From Oscillospiraceae bacterium (GTDB lineage: Bacteria; Bacillota; Clostridia; Oscillospirales; Acutalibacteraceae), in contig JAQXSW010000007.1 in assembly GCA_029219165.1 (NCBI GenBank), positions 1 to 64,000 on the forward strand: 64,000 nucleotides of DNA. The letters are read 5' to 3'. The notes under the pieces are model-generated. The model searched no databases and had not been told where the DNA came from. It saw only the letters and a list, made by a program, of their open reading frames with translations. This document shows, piece after piece, positions 41,501 to 50,261 of the stretch. Numbering within the stretch: position 1 is the first letter of the stretch; every line of letters begins with the position of its first letter. A program made the translations under genes and the position numbers.

Positions 41501-43558
41501 TTCGTATATTCCGCCGTTTGGACTTGCTGAAGTAAGTTCACTTCTTGCTGATTTTGAAGATTTTGAATTCTTAACAGTTGAGCCGACTTCGTTCACAGCT
41601 ACAACACCTGCTGCAATTAAATCAGCAGAAGATGCAACTTCTTGAAGCGAAACATCTTCAAATGCATTATCTGCATATTTTACAAGTATTACACCCGTGT
41701 TTTGACATCCATCAACAATACCAAGGTTATCTGAAACAATGCCTGCGGCATGTGCTTTAAAGTTAGGGGTTGTAATTGTAACATCAACATCTGAAGATAC
41801 ATTCTTTACCAAACCATCATTTACTGCAACAATTGCAGCTGCATTTGAGGCCTTATTATTTGCATCCACAACTACATTGACGCTTGATTCTACTGTAGCC
41901 CTAGCTGAGTAATCAGAAGCACTTTCGTCTACAACACTTGTTAAAGTAAAATCTTTTATTGTTCCATAGTTTCTTATGAACAAGGCATTATTTAATTCTG
42001 TACCATCAATCTTAACGTTATTAATTTTTTTACCATTACCATTAAATATTCCGGAAAACGGCTCGGATGTTGTTCCAATTGGCTTGAATCCACCTACGAA
42101 AATACCGTCAAGAAGTGCATCGGCATTTGCCAAACCCAAAGCCCCTATTAGTTCTGCTGCTACAGTGTTACTTTCCAGCAGTTCTCTAAGCTGTTCTCTG
42201 GTTATTGTATCTCCGATACCAACAATGCCACTTATAATTGGCAATTCACCTGCGTCTACCGTTTCCATTATTTTGTCAATATTGGAACTCTTTGTTGAAT
42301 ACATATAATCGTAAACAACAATATCCTTATTCAAAACGTAAGCTGCACCTAAATGGTTTCTTACATTGTTCAAGTGGGTTGCATTTTCAATCTGATATGG
42401 ATTATAAAGCGTTCCATTACCACCGGCAAATTCAGTAACATTCTCTATGGCTGCCGGTGTATCAATATTATTTTTAAGTTCAGGGAATTTGTATCTTGAA
42501 ATAAGTGTACTGTCTTTGAAGGCATCGCCAAGATCATTTGCAGTAACAGGAGAAGAAACGGTAAACAATGTTGTATTTTCATTTTTTGCAACAAGGCCAC
42601 TGTCCTCTTTCACAAAATATCCGGCCTCAGCTGAATCTTCACAATAGTAACAATTAGAAATGGTGGCATCTGCTCCCTTTGTTCCAACAATACCACCGGT
42701 ATAGTTACCACCAACAATACCAACATTGTATGAATTTGACACTGTTCCCTCAGCTTCAGTTCCAACAATGCCGCCAACGGCTCCTCGGAGAGAATCACCC
42801 ATTACAACATTACCAACGAAGTATGTATCAAGAACAGTACCGGTTGATTGACCAACTACACCGCCTACGCTATTACCAAGTGAAAAATATGCATCAACAA
42901 TTATTTCTGCTGTTGAGAATGATTTTTCCACTTTACCTGCGGAGCTACCAACAATACCTCCTACAAAATTTGTAGTGAAAGTTGGTTCAGAATATCCAAC
43001 TGCTATTTTCCCGTTTGTTGAGGAACAATTAATAATTGTTCCTGTAGCAGTAAGATTTGCAGCTATTCCTCCGGCATGAACAAGAAGCCCACCGAAAGAA
43101 TAATTAAAACTATCTACGTGTAAATTTTTAACGGTGCCGGAAACATATCCAAATACACCACCGTCTCCGCCTTTATACTTAACATTTGCATCTGAATCTG
43201 TATATTCATCTGTTATTGAAAGGTTGTTAATATAAAAACCATCTCCGTCAAATTCAGATTCAAATGGATATCTTGATGTACCAATTGGAGTCCAATCAAC
43301 ATCAGTCATATCAATGTTTCCAGTCATTTTAAACGAGGAAGCTCCATAATTTGTTCCTTGTTTAATTTGTTCTGAAAGTTTTTGAAGATCAGATGCACTG
43401 GTAATATAATAATTACCAACATCAGTCTTTGGATTTCCTTGTGCATCAACATATGGCTCATAAACATCCGCAGCACTTGCAAACAATGCTATTGGTACAA
43501 TAGTCATTATTAAAGCTACGCTAATGATTATAGCTATAAGTTTTCTATGCTTTTTCAT
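38567..43558 (-). CDS. giant secreted surface protein with GLUG, Ig-like, FN3 and dockerin domains
   Basis: The 1663 residues begin with a signal peptide (about 1-29). The N-terminal part is a beta-helix-like region with GLUG-type repeats (GGIVGSSAGKVEKSFS, GGVVGQSTGTVLDTYF, GGIVGTEAEGTVSNSY), flanked by segments like FDGDGFYINNLSI and FNGNGKKINNVKI. A large middle region has Big-3-like domains ending in YTVDVTYKG-type strands and FN3-like domains (TVTWNAVEGAVSYNVYR). The C-terminus is a type I dockerin with two calcium loops, DVNGDGELKATDYVAIRNHI and DANGDGQVKATDYVRIRN. Dockerins bind cohesins on scaffoldins or on the cell surface, but no cohesin or glycoside hydrolase is visible here. AAGGGGGAT precedes the ATG. 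Adhesin or matrix roles are inference. Confidence 0.85.
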   Translation of the reverse strand: MKKHRKLIAIIISVALIMTIVPIALFASAADVYEPYVDAQGNPKTDVGNYYITSASDLQKLSEQIKQGTNYGASSFKMTGNIDMTDVDWTPIGTSRYPFESEFDGDGFYINNLSITDEYTDSDANVKYKGGDGGVFGYVSGTVKNLHVDSFNYSFGGLLVHAGGIAANLTATGTIINCSSTNGKIAVGYSEPTFTTNFVGGIVGSSAGKVEKSFSTAEIIVDAYFSLGNSVGGVVGQSTGTVLDTYFVGNVVMGDSLRGAVGGIVGTEAEGTVSNSYNVGIVGGNYTGGIVGTKGADATISNCYYCEDSAEAGYFVKEDSGLVAKNENTTLFTVSSPVTANDLGDAFKDSTLISRYKFPELKNNIDTPAAIENVTEFAGGNGTLYNPYQIENATHLNNVRNHLGAAYVLNKDIVVYDYMYSTKSSNIDKIMETVDAGELPIISGIVGIGDTITREQLRELLESNTVAAELIGALGLANADALLDGIFVGGFKPIGTTSEPFSGIFNGNGKKINNVKIDGTELNNALFIRNYGTIKDFTLTSVVDESASDYSARATVESSVNVVVDANNKASNAAAIVAVNDGLVKNVSSDVDVTITTPNFKAHAAGIVSDNLGIVDGCQNTGVILVKYADNAFEDVSLQEVASSADLIAAGVVAVNEVGSTVKNSKSSKSARSELTSASPNGGIYEGAIVAKDLNSSATIENGNTIVDTTKPYLEYKLPEEYASVDTPYVAGIKELADPKVGATYGNLEGTVTATPTYGEESENYQPVTITFTDGATEPNTFKTTFLAWVKLNPNYVTINSDGAKKSFLVGDEFSTKGLSVVVNKGEPNEYDLKCVSNSAENGYTYKVFNGETDVTSTFSQLPEGTYTVKLYYAGELLPNNNTYQVKVYDVNSIEIASNYEAYMVGQKPSLYVRAEYADPDRTAKELTTYDYYICNSEAEFSTAIEKNGTFGETGDKYIGVKYTKVDGTTIVSSSNTVKVTVLPADVKVTNLVAKTSSDEGSDVKADSIKLEWTDDYATKYKVERTENPAGTVKGIATTAQDVVTDNTSIAGSSYTYKVTMYVAGELSTGSTTVNVTAPMPQSVKADVAKATKYIALGQPFTTGNMPVVATFKNNTTENLRSTDTDDANATTKYYIDSSAFNTDEPGSYTIKIKYMGSETYNGAEVGSYSVEVVPPIAITAEGKYDAYPVGYPLNSLKDSINVEASYDQTKIKKTYKVASEKFDITGYTPGGEPGNVTLTVEHVPYTNAETLRANVTLKFVPNVPPTNVTATAGVTGINTVTWNAVEGAVSYNVYRNDGTETTKIASVKNALTYEDKKASPGATYTYTVSAVIADQETAQSTATEAVTTVAPKAIVANATNAKKDFAVGQNFTVSGLTVVATYEGTDETRKLKYSSNNGDFNYYVNTAYDKNEAGTYTVDVTYKGSTTYNSVAIGSYEVTVYPVYKLTITMDNDAYPKGYPLSYQDFTVKAIYGEEGNDVKSAIIDEYEVIAEPNMNVIGEQSITVKYSGLTATATFNIYDPTSQIEETSSSGYVQEQDGRYLNKVAAGTSVSTLKNNLENNNADLKVFKSDGTTEVTSGYVGTGYVVKLYSGDVVVDSIIIVVPGDVNGDGELKATDYVAIRNHIMGTRTQSGCYKLAADANGDGQVKATDYVRIRNIIMGR

Positions 43559-43602
43559 TACAAATCCCCCTTGTAACCTAATATATTACAATATACAGAT
43601 TC

Positions 43603-43631
43603 ATTATATTAAAAATAACCCAAAAAGTCAA
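43603..43631 (-). promoter_or_regulatory. promoter of the surface-protein operon
   Basis: Minus strand TTGACT (43626-43631), 17-nt spacer, perfect TATAAT (43603-43608), about 45 nt before the giant protein start. Confidence 0.7.
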
Positions 43632-43675
43632 TAAAATCGACCTTTTGTTTAGCTATTTTTTACTAAGCAAAAATC

Positions 43676-43714
43676 ACAAAAATAAGGGCCCCCGCAACAA
43701 TGCGAGAGCCCTTT
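43676..43714 (-). terminator. terminator of the Met-rich membrane protein gene
   Basis: Minus strand AAAGGGCTCTCGCA pairs with TGCGGGGGCCCTT (internal mismatches) around TTGT and is followed by ATTTTTG. Confidence 0.75.
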
Positions 43715-43743
43715 AACTGCTCAAAAAATTTATGTATTTAGAA

Positions 43744-44715
43744 TTAGTTGCCGCCAAAGCGTCCGAGGAGGTCTCCAATTGCAGCAAGACCTGAAGCCAT
43801 GCCATCCATAGCTTCCACTAATTTGCCCATGGCACTTATACCATCTTGAGTAATTTGTCCTACCTGTTCAGAGTCAATGTTCTCACCAACTGCTTGCATT
43901 CCATTACCCATACCCTCAATAAGAGATGCAGAACCATCAATAAGACCAGGAACCTTATCAAAGAACTGCTCTGTAGCCGCTTGAATTTCACCTGACTCAA
44001 GAGCTTTACCCATTTCCTCAGTAACAATACCCATTGTCTGAGAAACGCCCTTCATCATATCTGCACCACTTGCAGAAAGGTCATTAAGCATACTAATCAT
44101 GTTGCGCATCATATTTGAAACAACATCCATATCAATTCCCATTCCGGAAAGGATACTGTTAAGAGCTGTAACATCACCGTTCAACATCTTAGTGAGTGCA
44201 TTACCCATAGCTGAAAGCATAGGCATCATTGATCCCATTGCTGAACGAAGATCTGAAAGCATACCTGATGTTGTACCAAGAATGTTTGTAAGATATCTCA
44301 TCATACCTGAAAGGTCCATCTTGCTAATGCCCTCAAGCATTACGCAAAGGCTTTCAAGAATTCTTGTAAGCTGTTCTACCATTACAGGAACGTATGTTGC
44401 TGATTCAACAAGACCATCCCAAATAATTCCAAAGTCACCGAACATGCCCTTAAGGAAAGGAACAACGGTGTCAAGAATTGGATCTGCATATCTCCACAAA
44501 ATGAAGAGTGTTGCTCCACCAATTACTACCATCATTAATGCAACGAACAAGCAAACAATTGCAATAATGAGCCTAATGTTTGAACGTCTTCTTAATTTCT
44601 CCTGATAATCTAAGGACTTTGTCAAACGTTGTGCCTCAAGAGTGTTACTTACTCTCATGAGCGCTTCGCCGATCATTTGTTCCTCAGAAGATATGGTGCG
44701 TCTCCTATCGTCCAT
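43744..44715 (-). CDS. Met/Gly-rich helical membrane protein of unknown function
   Basis: I do not recognise this 323-residue protein. A cytoplasmic, charged N-terminus (about 1-46, with EEQMIGEALMRVSNTLEAQR) is followed by one transmembrane helix (about 47-73) and a long helical domain unusually rich in Met, Gly and Leu (MMPMLSAMGNALTKMLNGD, DVVSNMMRNMISMLNDLSAS). No cysteines or enzyme motifs are visible. The amphipathic Met-rich helices could pack as a bundle or associate with the membrane surface. AGGGACAGG precedes the ATG, and a clear promoter and terminator make it monocistronic. Confidence 0.75.
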   Translation of the reverse strand: MDDRRRTISSEEQMIGEALMRVSNTLEAQRLTKSLDYQEKLRRRSNIRLIIAIVCLFVALMMVVIGGATLFILWRYADPILDTVVPFLKGMFGDFGIIWDGLVESATYVPVMVEQLTRILESLCVMLEGISKMDLSGMMRYLTNILGTTSGMLSDLRSAMGSMMPMLSAMGNALTKMLNGDVTALNSILSGMGIDMDVVSNMMRNMISMLNDLSASGADMMKGVSQTMGIVTEEMGKALESGEIQAATEQFFDKVPGLIDGSASLIEGMGNGMQAVGENIDSEQVGQITQDGISAMGKLVEAMDGMASGLAAIGDLLGRFGGN

Positions 44716-45029
44716 ATCCTGTCCCTCACTTTCGTAGATTCAAAAAATTCCGAGCAGACTCCTATCCACTATAGATGAAATTATAACTTATAAAGATTGA
44801 TAAATCAACCAAAAACTGACTTTTCTTTCAAAAAAATTTTAGAAATTTTGTAACTTTCTAAAAGTTGCACAAAAACAATAGAAAAATCTTTTGATTTTCA
44901 TATAAATCGACAATAAATACTATATATTGTGTATCCAAATTCCTCTTTGTTAAAAAGAAACAAAAAAACCAAAACAACTTTCTGATAAAAAATATATGTT
45001 TTGTCAATCAAAAATATAACTAACGAAAG
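44716..45029. other. AT-rich intergenic region with promoter and inverted repeat
   Basis: This 314-bp gap holds the leader and promoter of the Met-rich protein gene (44780-44808) and a 9-bp inverted repeat (TTTTAGAAA at 44837-44845, TTTCTAAAA at 44855-44863) just upstream of it. The remainder is A/T-rich with no open frame or structured RNA that I can support, and I see no terminator for the gene at 45030-45716. Confidence 0.5.
44780..44808 (-). promoter_or_regulatory. promoter of the Met-rich protein gene
   Basis: Minus strand TTGATT (44803-44808), 17-nt spacer, perfect TATAAT (44780-44785). Confidence 0.65.
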
Positions 45030-45716
45030 CTATTCCTGAACCGCAGAAAAAACACGGGTGCGCTCATCCAAACAACCGGTGTTTTTTGCGCTGAGTTCTT
45101 TAACCAAATGCCACTCCAAAGCTTGTTCATATACCCCCAAAAATAAAAGTGGTGTGAAAAATTGACACATAAATTTCTCAACAAAAAAGATATAAAATGA
45201 TATTGATGAAATTTTATATAATTCTATTAATACTGGATTTTTTATTAGTGTCACAACAATTAAATTACAATAAACAACTACTGCTGACGTTAATATTGCA
45301 CCGGTGATTAGTACAAAAAATACTGATTTAGATAAACCATCAGAGAAAAATGTTAAAACTGTAAAAAAAACTAATGCCAATATTAAAAACGTTATCAAAT
45401 AAGAACATAGCAGTTTCATAAAACAATCTTTTTTCTTTGGCTGTGTCACATGTTGTCCACTAAAAGCTTTTATGCAAACATCCCTCAAAACAAGTTCTAA
45501 AATATTGACGAAGGGAATCAGTAATACAGGTACAAGAATAAATAATATATTTGTAATTTTTTTTAATATATAAACTGTGAACGCAATAACTAAGCAAGCA
45601 AATAACCAGTATGAAAATTCAATAATTAAACCTATAGCAATACTTTCCTTTTTATTTTCGAACATCCGTTTCTTTGCATTTAAAACAATGTTCTTTGCAA
45701 CCAAATAATTTAACAT
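45030..45716 (-). CDS. polytopic membrane protein of unknown function
   Basis: The 228 residues contain about five hydrophobic helices (for example FSYWLFACLVIAFTVYILKK and YLITFLILALVFFTVLTFF) and a basic N-terminus. A cytoplasmic loop with QHVTQPKKKDC lies between the second and third helices. I do not recognise a family; the size and layout recall small integral membrane proteins such as DUF975-type proteins, without a diagnostic motif. GGGTGGG precedes the ATG. It is separated by more than 230 bp from glgB on one side and 314 bp from the next gene on the other, so it is probably transcribed alone. Confidence 0.7.
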   Translation of the reverse strand: MLNYLVAKNIVLNAKKRMFENKKESIAIGLIIEFSYWLFACLVIAFTVYILKKITNILFILVPVLLIPFVNILELVLRDVCIKAFSGQHVTQPKKKDCFMKLLCSYLITFLILALVFFTVLTFFSDGLSKSVFFVLITGAILTSAVVVYCNLIVVTLIKNPVLIELYKISSISFYIFFVEKFMCQFFTPLLFLGVYEQALEWHLVKELSAKNTGCLDERTRVFSAVQE

Positions 45717-45864
45717 AAATTACCCACCCAAAAATCATATTATTACCTATAGTCTATGCAGAAAACCCGAAAATGCACATAATAAAAATGTTAAAAACGC
45801 ACAAGTCAGCGCTCAAATGACATTGTTTTTTTGTAAAAAATATTGGTTTTTTCGTCGTAGAGTA

Positions 45865-45893
45865 TTGAAGGAACAAATTATTTCTGTTAATAT
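45865..45893 (+). promoter_or_regulatory. promoter of the glycogen operon
   Basis: TTGAAG (45865-45870), 17-nt spacer and TAATAT (45888-45893), about 55 nt before glgB. The gap 45717-45947 otherwise shows only A/T-rich sequence. Confidence 0.5.
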
Positions 45894-45947
45894 TTATATA
45901 TATATAACTATTATAAAATAGGAATCACTTTTGGAGATGGTAAGCAA

Positions 45948-47882
45948 ATGTCAAAAATTCGCGAAGATTTAAGCGTGCCAATTTACTTGTTTCATCAAGG
46001 AAGTAACTCAAAAGCATATGAGTTTATGGGCTCACATCGCATAGATGAAAAAACCGTAGTGTTTAGAGTTTGGGCACCTCATGCAGCTTCAGTCAGCGTC
46101 GTTGGTGACTTTAATTCTTGGAACGAATACGCAAATCAAATGTATAAAATAAGCGACGGTTTGTGGGAAACTGAAATCACAGACTCCATCCAGTTGTACA
46201 CAAATTATAAGTATTGCATTAAGACATATGATGGCAGAACAATTCTAAAAAGTGATCCATATGGTTATCATATGGAAACAAGACCGGGAACAGCAACAAA
46301 GTTCTATGACATTAATTGCTACTCATGGTCAGACGACGAATGGATGAAAGAACGTAAAAAAACAAGTGTTTATGACATGCCAATGACAATTTACGAAGTT
46401 CATGCCGGCTCATGGAAGCGTTATGAAGATGGAAATCCTTTCTCATATAGAATGCTTGCTGACGAACTAATCCCATACGTAAAAGACATGGGGTACACCC
46501 ATATTGAATTTATGCCACTTTCTGAATATCCATTTGACGGTTCATGGGGATATCAGGTTATAGGCTATTATTCCGCAACCTCTAGGTACGGAACACCGGA
46601 AGACCTCATGTATTTAATAGACAAATGTCATCAAAATGGAATTGGCGTAATCCTTGACTGGGTACCTGCACATTTTCCAAAGGATGCCTGTGGTCTTGCC
46701 AATTTTGACGGTGAGCCTTGCTATGAATATGCAGACCCTAGAAAGGGTGAACATAAAACTTGGGGAACAAAAGTGTTTGATTTCGGTAGAAATGAAGTTC
46801 AAAGTTTCCTCGTATCAAATGCAATGTTCTGGTTTGATAAATATCACATAGATGGTATCCGTGTGGACGCCGTTGCTTCCATGCTCTATCTTGACTATGA
46901 CCGTGAAGACGGAGAGTGGATACCAAATGTAAATGGCGGTTCCGAAAATCTTGAAGCAGTTGCATTCTTCCAAAAACTTAACGACGCTGTCTTTAGGGAA
47001 CACGGAGACATAATGATGATTGCAGAGGAAAGCACTGCTTGGCCAATGGTTTCAAAACCAGCTCATATGGGCGGGCTTGGATTTAACTTCAAATGGAATA
47101 TGGGTTGGATGAATGACGTAATTAGATATTTTAACTTAGATGGCTTAAGTAGAAAATATAACCATGATTGTTTGACATTCTCCTTCTTCTATGCCTTTTC
47201 AGAAAACTTCATTCTTCCAATTTCACACGATGAAGTAGTGCATGGAAAAGGGTCCCTTATTAATAAGCATCCGGGCAATCCGGAAAATCCGGATGAATAT
47301 TTTGAAAAATTCGCCGGTGTACGTTCAATGCTTGCATATATGTATGCACATCCGGGAAAGAAACTTCTATTTATGGGGTGTGAATTTGGACAATTTGCAG
47401 AATGGAATTTTGCATCTCAGCTCGACTGGAAACTACTTGATTACGACATGCATCAAAAGTTAAAGTTTTTTACTAAGAGTCTTAATAACTTTTACAAGGA
47501 TCATCCGGAAATGTGGCAGATAGATTACAGTTGGGAAGGATTTGAATGGATTATTCCGGATGACAATTGTAACTCTGTTCTTGCATTCAAAAGAATGGAT
47601 GAATCCGGAAATGAAATATATGTAATCTTGAACTTTACAAAAGTTAACCGTGAAAATTATCTTTGCGGAGCTGATGAAGGCACTTACGAAATTATTTTCA
47701 ATACAGACGATGAGGCTTTTGGAGGAACAGGATATTGGAAGCCAAAGCAAATTAGGGCAAAAAAGACTCCTATGCACAATAAGAGCCATAGCATAAGCGT
47801 AAACATTGCCGGAAACTCTGCAATGTTCCTTAAAAGAAAACCAAAAACGAAAACAACTGCAAAAACAAACGCAAAAAAATAA
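45948..47882 (+). CDS. glgB: 1,4-alpha-glucan branching enzyme
   Basis: GlgB cuts alpha-1,4 glucan and re-attaches it as an alpha-1,6 branch. The 644 residues have an N-terminal CBM48-like domain ([20 protein letters not shown]) and a GH13 barrel with [14 protein letters not shown], the nucleophile Asp in [16 protein letters not shown], the acid-base Glu in [10 protein letters not shown], and [11 protein letters not shown]. An all-beta C-terminal domain follows. The short form without the N1 module of enteric enzymes fits the length. A basic Lys/Thr-rich tail closes the protein. GGAGATGG precedes the ATG. It leads the four-gene operon. Confidence 0.96.
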   Translation: MSKIREDLSVPIYLFHQGSNSKAYEFMGSHRIDEKTVVFRVWAPHAASVSVVGDFNSWNEYANQMYKISDGLWETEITDSIQLYTNYKYCIKTYDGRTILKSDPYGYHMETRPGTATKFYDINCYSWSDDEWMKERKKTSVYDMPMTIYEVHAGSWKRYEDGNPFSYRMLADELIPYVKDMGYTHIEFMPLSEYPFDGSWGYQVIGYYSATSRYGTPEDLMYLIDKCHQNGIGVILDWVPAHFPKDACGLANFDGEPCYEYADPRKGEHKTWGTKVFDFGRNEVQSFLVSNAMFWFDKYHIDGIRVDAVASMLYLDYDREDGEWIPNVNGGSENLEAVAFFQKLNDAVFREHGDIMMIAEESTAWPMVSKPAHMGGLGFNFKWNMGWMNDVIRYFNLDGLSRKYNHDCLTFSFFYAFSENFILPISHDEVVHGKGSLINKHPGNPENPDEYFEKFAGVRSMLAYMYAHPGKKLLFMGCEFGQFAEWNFASQLDWKLLDYDMHQKLKFFTKSLNNFYKDHPEMWQIDYSWEGFEWIIPDDNCNSVLAFKRMDESGNEIYVILNFTKVNRENYLCGADEGTYEIIFNTDDEAFGGTGYWKPKQIRAKKTPMHNKSHSISVNIAGNSAMFLKRKPKTKTTAKTNAKK

Positions 47883-47901
47883 TCACGAGGAGTTAATACC
47901 C

Positions 47902-49113
47902 ATGGCAAGAAAAACTGAATGTATTTCAATGTTATTGGCCGGTGGTCAAGGAAGCAGACTGGGTGTCCTAACCAGAAAAATTGCAAAACCAGCTGTTCCC
48001 TTCGGTGGAAAGTACAGAATTATTGACTTTCCACTCTCCAATTGCGTAAATTCAGGCATTTACACAGTCGGAGTTTTAACACAATATCAGCCTTTAGAAC
48101 TCAACGATTATATAGGAAACGGAGAACCTTGGGACCTAGACCGTTCTGATGGAGGCGTACATATTCTTTCTCCATATCAACAAATTGAAGGGTCAGAATG
48201 GTACAAAGGAACCGCAAATGCAATTTACCAAAACATAAACTTCATAGACAAATATAATCCGGAATATGTTGCCATCCTTTCCGGAGACCATATTTATAAG
48301 ATGGACTACGCAGACATGCTTGCCTACCATAAGGAAAAAAATGCAGCTTGTACAATAGCAATGCTAGAAGTTGAATGGGAAGAAGCATCAAGATTTGGAC
48401 TTATGCTTGTAAATGAAGACGGAACAATTTCCGAATTTGAAGAAAAACCAAAAAATCCAAGAAGCAACAAAGCTTCTATGGGTGTATACATCTTCACTTG
48501 GGAAAAATTACGTGCTTACCTTCTAGCAGACGAGGCTAATCCAAATTCAAGTAATGACTTTGGACATGATGTTATTCCGGCAATGCATGCAGCCGGAGAA
48601 AAAATGGTTGCTTACCGGTTCAACGACTATTGGAGAGATGTTGGAACCATTGATAGTCTATGGATGGCAAATATGGATCTTCTTTCTCCTACTTCAGGTT
48701 TTGATTTAAACGATCCTTCCTGGAAAATTTACTCAAGAAGCCCAAGTGCCCCTCCACAGTTTATTTCCGAAACTGCAAGCGTTGAAAACTCAATGGTTGC
48801 AGAAGGTTGTGAAATAGAAGGAACAGTTGACTTCTCTGTATTGTTCGCAAACGTAACAGTTGAAGAGGGGGCAACAGTAAAAGATTCTATTATAATGCCT
48901 GGTGCTACAATTAAGTGTGGTGCTAATGTACAATATGCAATTATCGCTGAAAACGCAATAATTGATGAAAATGCCGTGGTCGGTGCTCGCCCGGAGGACA
49001 CAAAAACTGAAGACTGGGGTATTACAGTTATTGGCGCCGGTGTCCATATTGAAAAAAATAGAATTATTAAACCAAAAGAAATGATAGATTCTGATATAAA
49101 GGAGGAAGCATAA
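47902..49113 (+). CDS. glgC: glucose-1-phosphate adenylyltransferase, catalytic subunit
   Basis: GlgC makes ADP-glucose, the committed step of glycogen synthesis. The 403 residues start at the ATG behind CGAGGAG; the longer upstream reading lies inside glgB. Motifs include the nucleotide-binding [15 protein letters not shown], the allosteric/substrate region [27 protein letters not shown], the catalytic Asp in [11 protein letters not shown], and FEEKP. A left-handed beta-helix with hexapeptide repeats forms the C-terminal third. The stop overlaps glgD as TAATG, which couples synthesis of the two subunits. Confidence 0.97.
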   Translation: MARKTECISMLLAGGQGSRLGVLTRKIAKPAVPFGGKYRIIDFPLSNCVNSGIYTVGVLTQYQPLELNDYIGNGEPWDLDRSDGGVHILSPYQQIEGSEWYKGTANAIYQNINFIDKYNPEYVAILSGDHIYKMDYADMLAYHKEKNAACTIAMLEVEWEEASRFGLMLVNEDGTISEFEEKPKNPRSNKASMGVYIFTWEKLRAYLLADEANPNSSNDFGHDVIPAMHAAGEKMVAYRFNDYWRDVGTIDSLWMANMDLLSPTSGFDLNDPSWKIYSRSPSAPPQFISETASVENSMVAEGCEIEGTVDFSVLFANVTVEEGATVKDSIIMPGATIKCGANVQYAIIAENAIIDENAVVGARPEDTKTEDWGITVIGAGVHIEKNRIIKPKEMIDSDIKEEA

Positions 49114-50240
49114 TGAGAGCTAATAATGTTCTTGGAATAATCCATGCACAATCATATAACTCAGCCATTCGTGAGCTTACGGCAACAAGAACTACGGCTT
49201 CCATCCCTTTTGGTTGTAGATATCGTCTTATTGACTTCCCTCTTTCAAACATGGTAAATGCCGGTATAACTCAAGTTGGTATTATCACAAACAATAACTA
49301 TCAGTCTCTTATGGACCATGTTGGTTCCGGAAAACCTTGGGATCTTGCTCGTAAACGTGAGGGAATGTTTATTTTACCTCCATATAATACATTTGCGGCA
49401 GCTTCAGGAAAACACAGTTCAAAGACGACATCGCTATATAGTATTTTTGATTTTCTAAAAAAATCAAGACATGAATACGTTATCATGACAGATTCAAATG
49501 CAGTTTATAACATTGACTTTAATGATATTTTCAAGTTTCACACAAAAATGGAAGCTGATATTACTGTAGTTTATAAACATGGCAGGGTCCCAAACATTAA
49601 GGACACAATGATGTTTGCTCTTGACGAAAACAAGAGAATTACTGAGGTTTCAGTTGCTCAATCATCAGATGTTGGCCGTGAAGCAAACTTCAGTTTCAAC
49701 ATATTTGTACTTAGAAAATCTCTTCTTGAATACCTTGTCAGAACAGCAATTGCTCACAATACCAGTTCATTTGAGAAAGATATTATCCAGGCAAATATTG
49801 AAAACCTAAAAATTTATGGATATAAAGCTCCCGGATTTGCAGAAATAATAGATTCACTTAAAACTTATTATAAAACTAATATGGCTCTTCTTGAACCTAA
49901 TAACAGAAAAGCTTTATTTGATCCTAAAATGCCAATAGCAACAAAAATTTGTGACAACGTTCCGGCCACCTATGGCCTTAATGCCAATGTCAGCAATTCC
50001 CTTATTGCAGATGGTTGTATTATTAAAGGTACTGTGGAAAATTCTCTGATTTTTAGAGATGTAAAAATTGAAGAGGGCGCTATTGTTAAAAACTGCATCA
50101 TTATGCAAGGAACAACCATTCAAAAAGGTTGTAAGCTAAATTGTGTTGTTACTGACAAGGACACAAATATTACCGCCAATAAATCGCTCTCCGGAGACAT
50201 TTCATATCCGGTATATATTAGCAAAGGTATTACCGTTTAA
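49113..50240 (+). CDS. glgD: GlgD, regulatory subunit of ADP-glucose pyrophosphorylase
   Basis: In Firmicutes GlgD is a catalytically weak partner that activates GlgC in a mixed tetramer. The 375 residues keep the overall fold (SIPFGCRYRLIDFPLSNM, then GSGKPWDLARKREGMFILPPY). They lack the Gly-rich nucleotide loop GGQGSRL, and TDSNAVYNIDF stands in place of the catalytic [10 protein letters not shown]-terminal hexapeptide repeats (SLIADGCIIKG, KNCIIMQGTTI) form the beta-helix. AAAGGAGG lies before the ATG, which overlaps the glgC stop by one base. Confidence 0.95.
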   Translation: MRANNVLGIIHAQSYNSAIRELTATRTTASIPFGCRYRLIDFPLSNMVNAGITQVGIITNNNYQSLMDHVGSGKPWDLARKREGMFILPPYNTFAAASGKHSSKTTSLYSIFDFLKKSRHEYVIMTDSNAVYNIDFNDIFKFHTKMEADITVVYKHGRVPNIKDTMMFALDENKRITEVSVAQSSDVGREANFSFNIFVLRKSLLEYLVRTAIAHNTSSFEKDIIQANIENLKIYGYKAPGFAEIIDSLKTYYKTNMALLEPNNRKALFDPKMPIATKICDNVPATYGLNANVSNSLIADGCIIKGTVENSLIFRDVKIEEGAIVKNCIIMQGTTIQKGCKLNCVVTDKDTNITANKSLSGDISYPVYISKGITV

Positions 50241-50261
50241 TTCCCCAAAGGAGGGACTCTT

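Noticed and set aside
49113-50240. GlgD as a further novel pseudoenzyme
   Set aside because: Loss of catalytic residues in GlgD is well known in Firmicutes; it is a regulatory subunit of GlgC.
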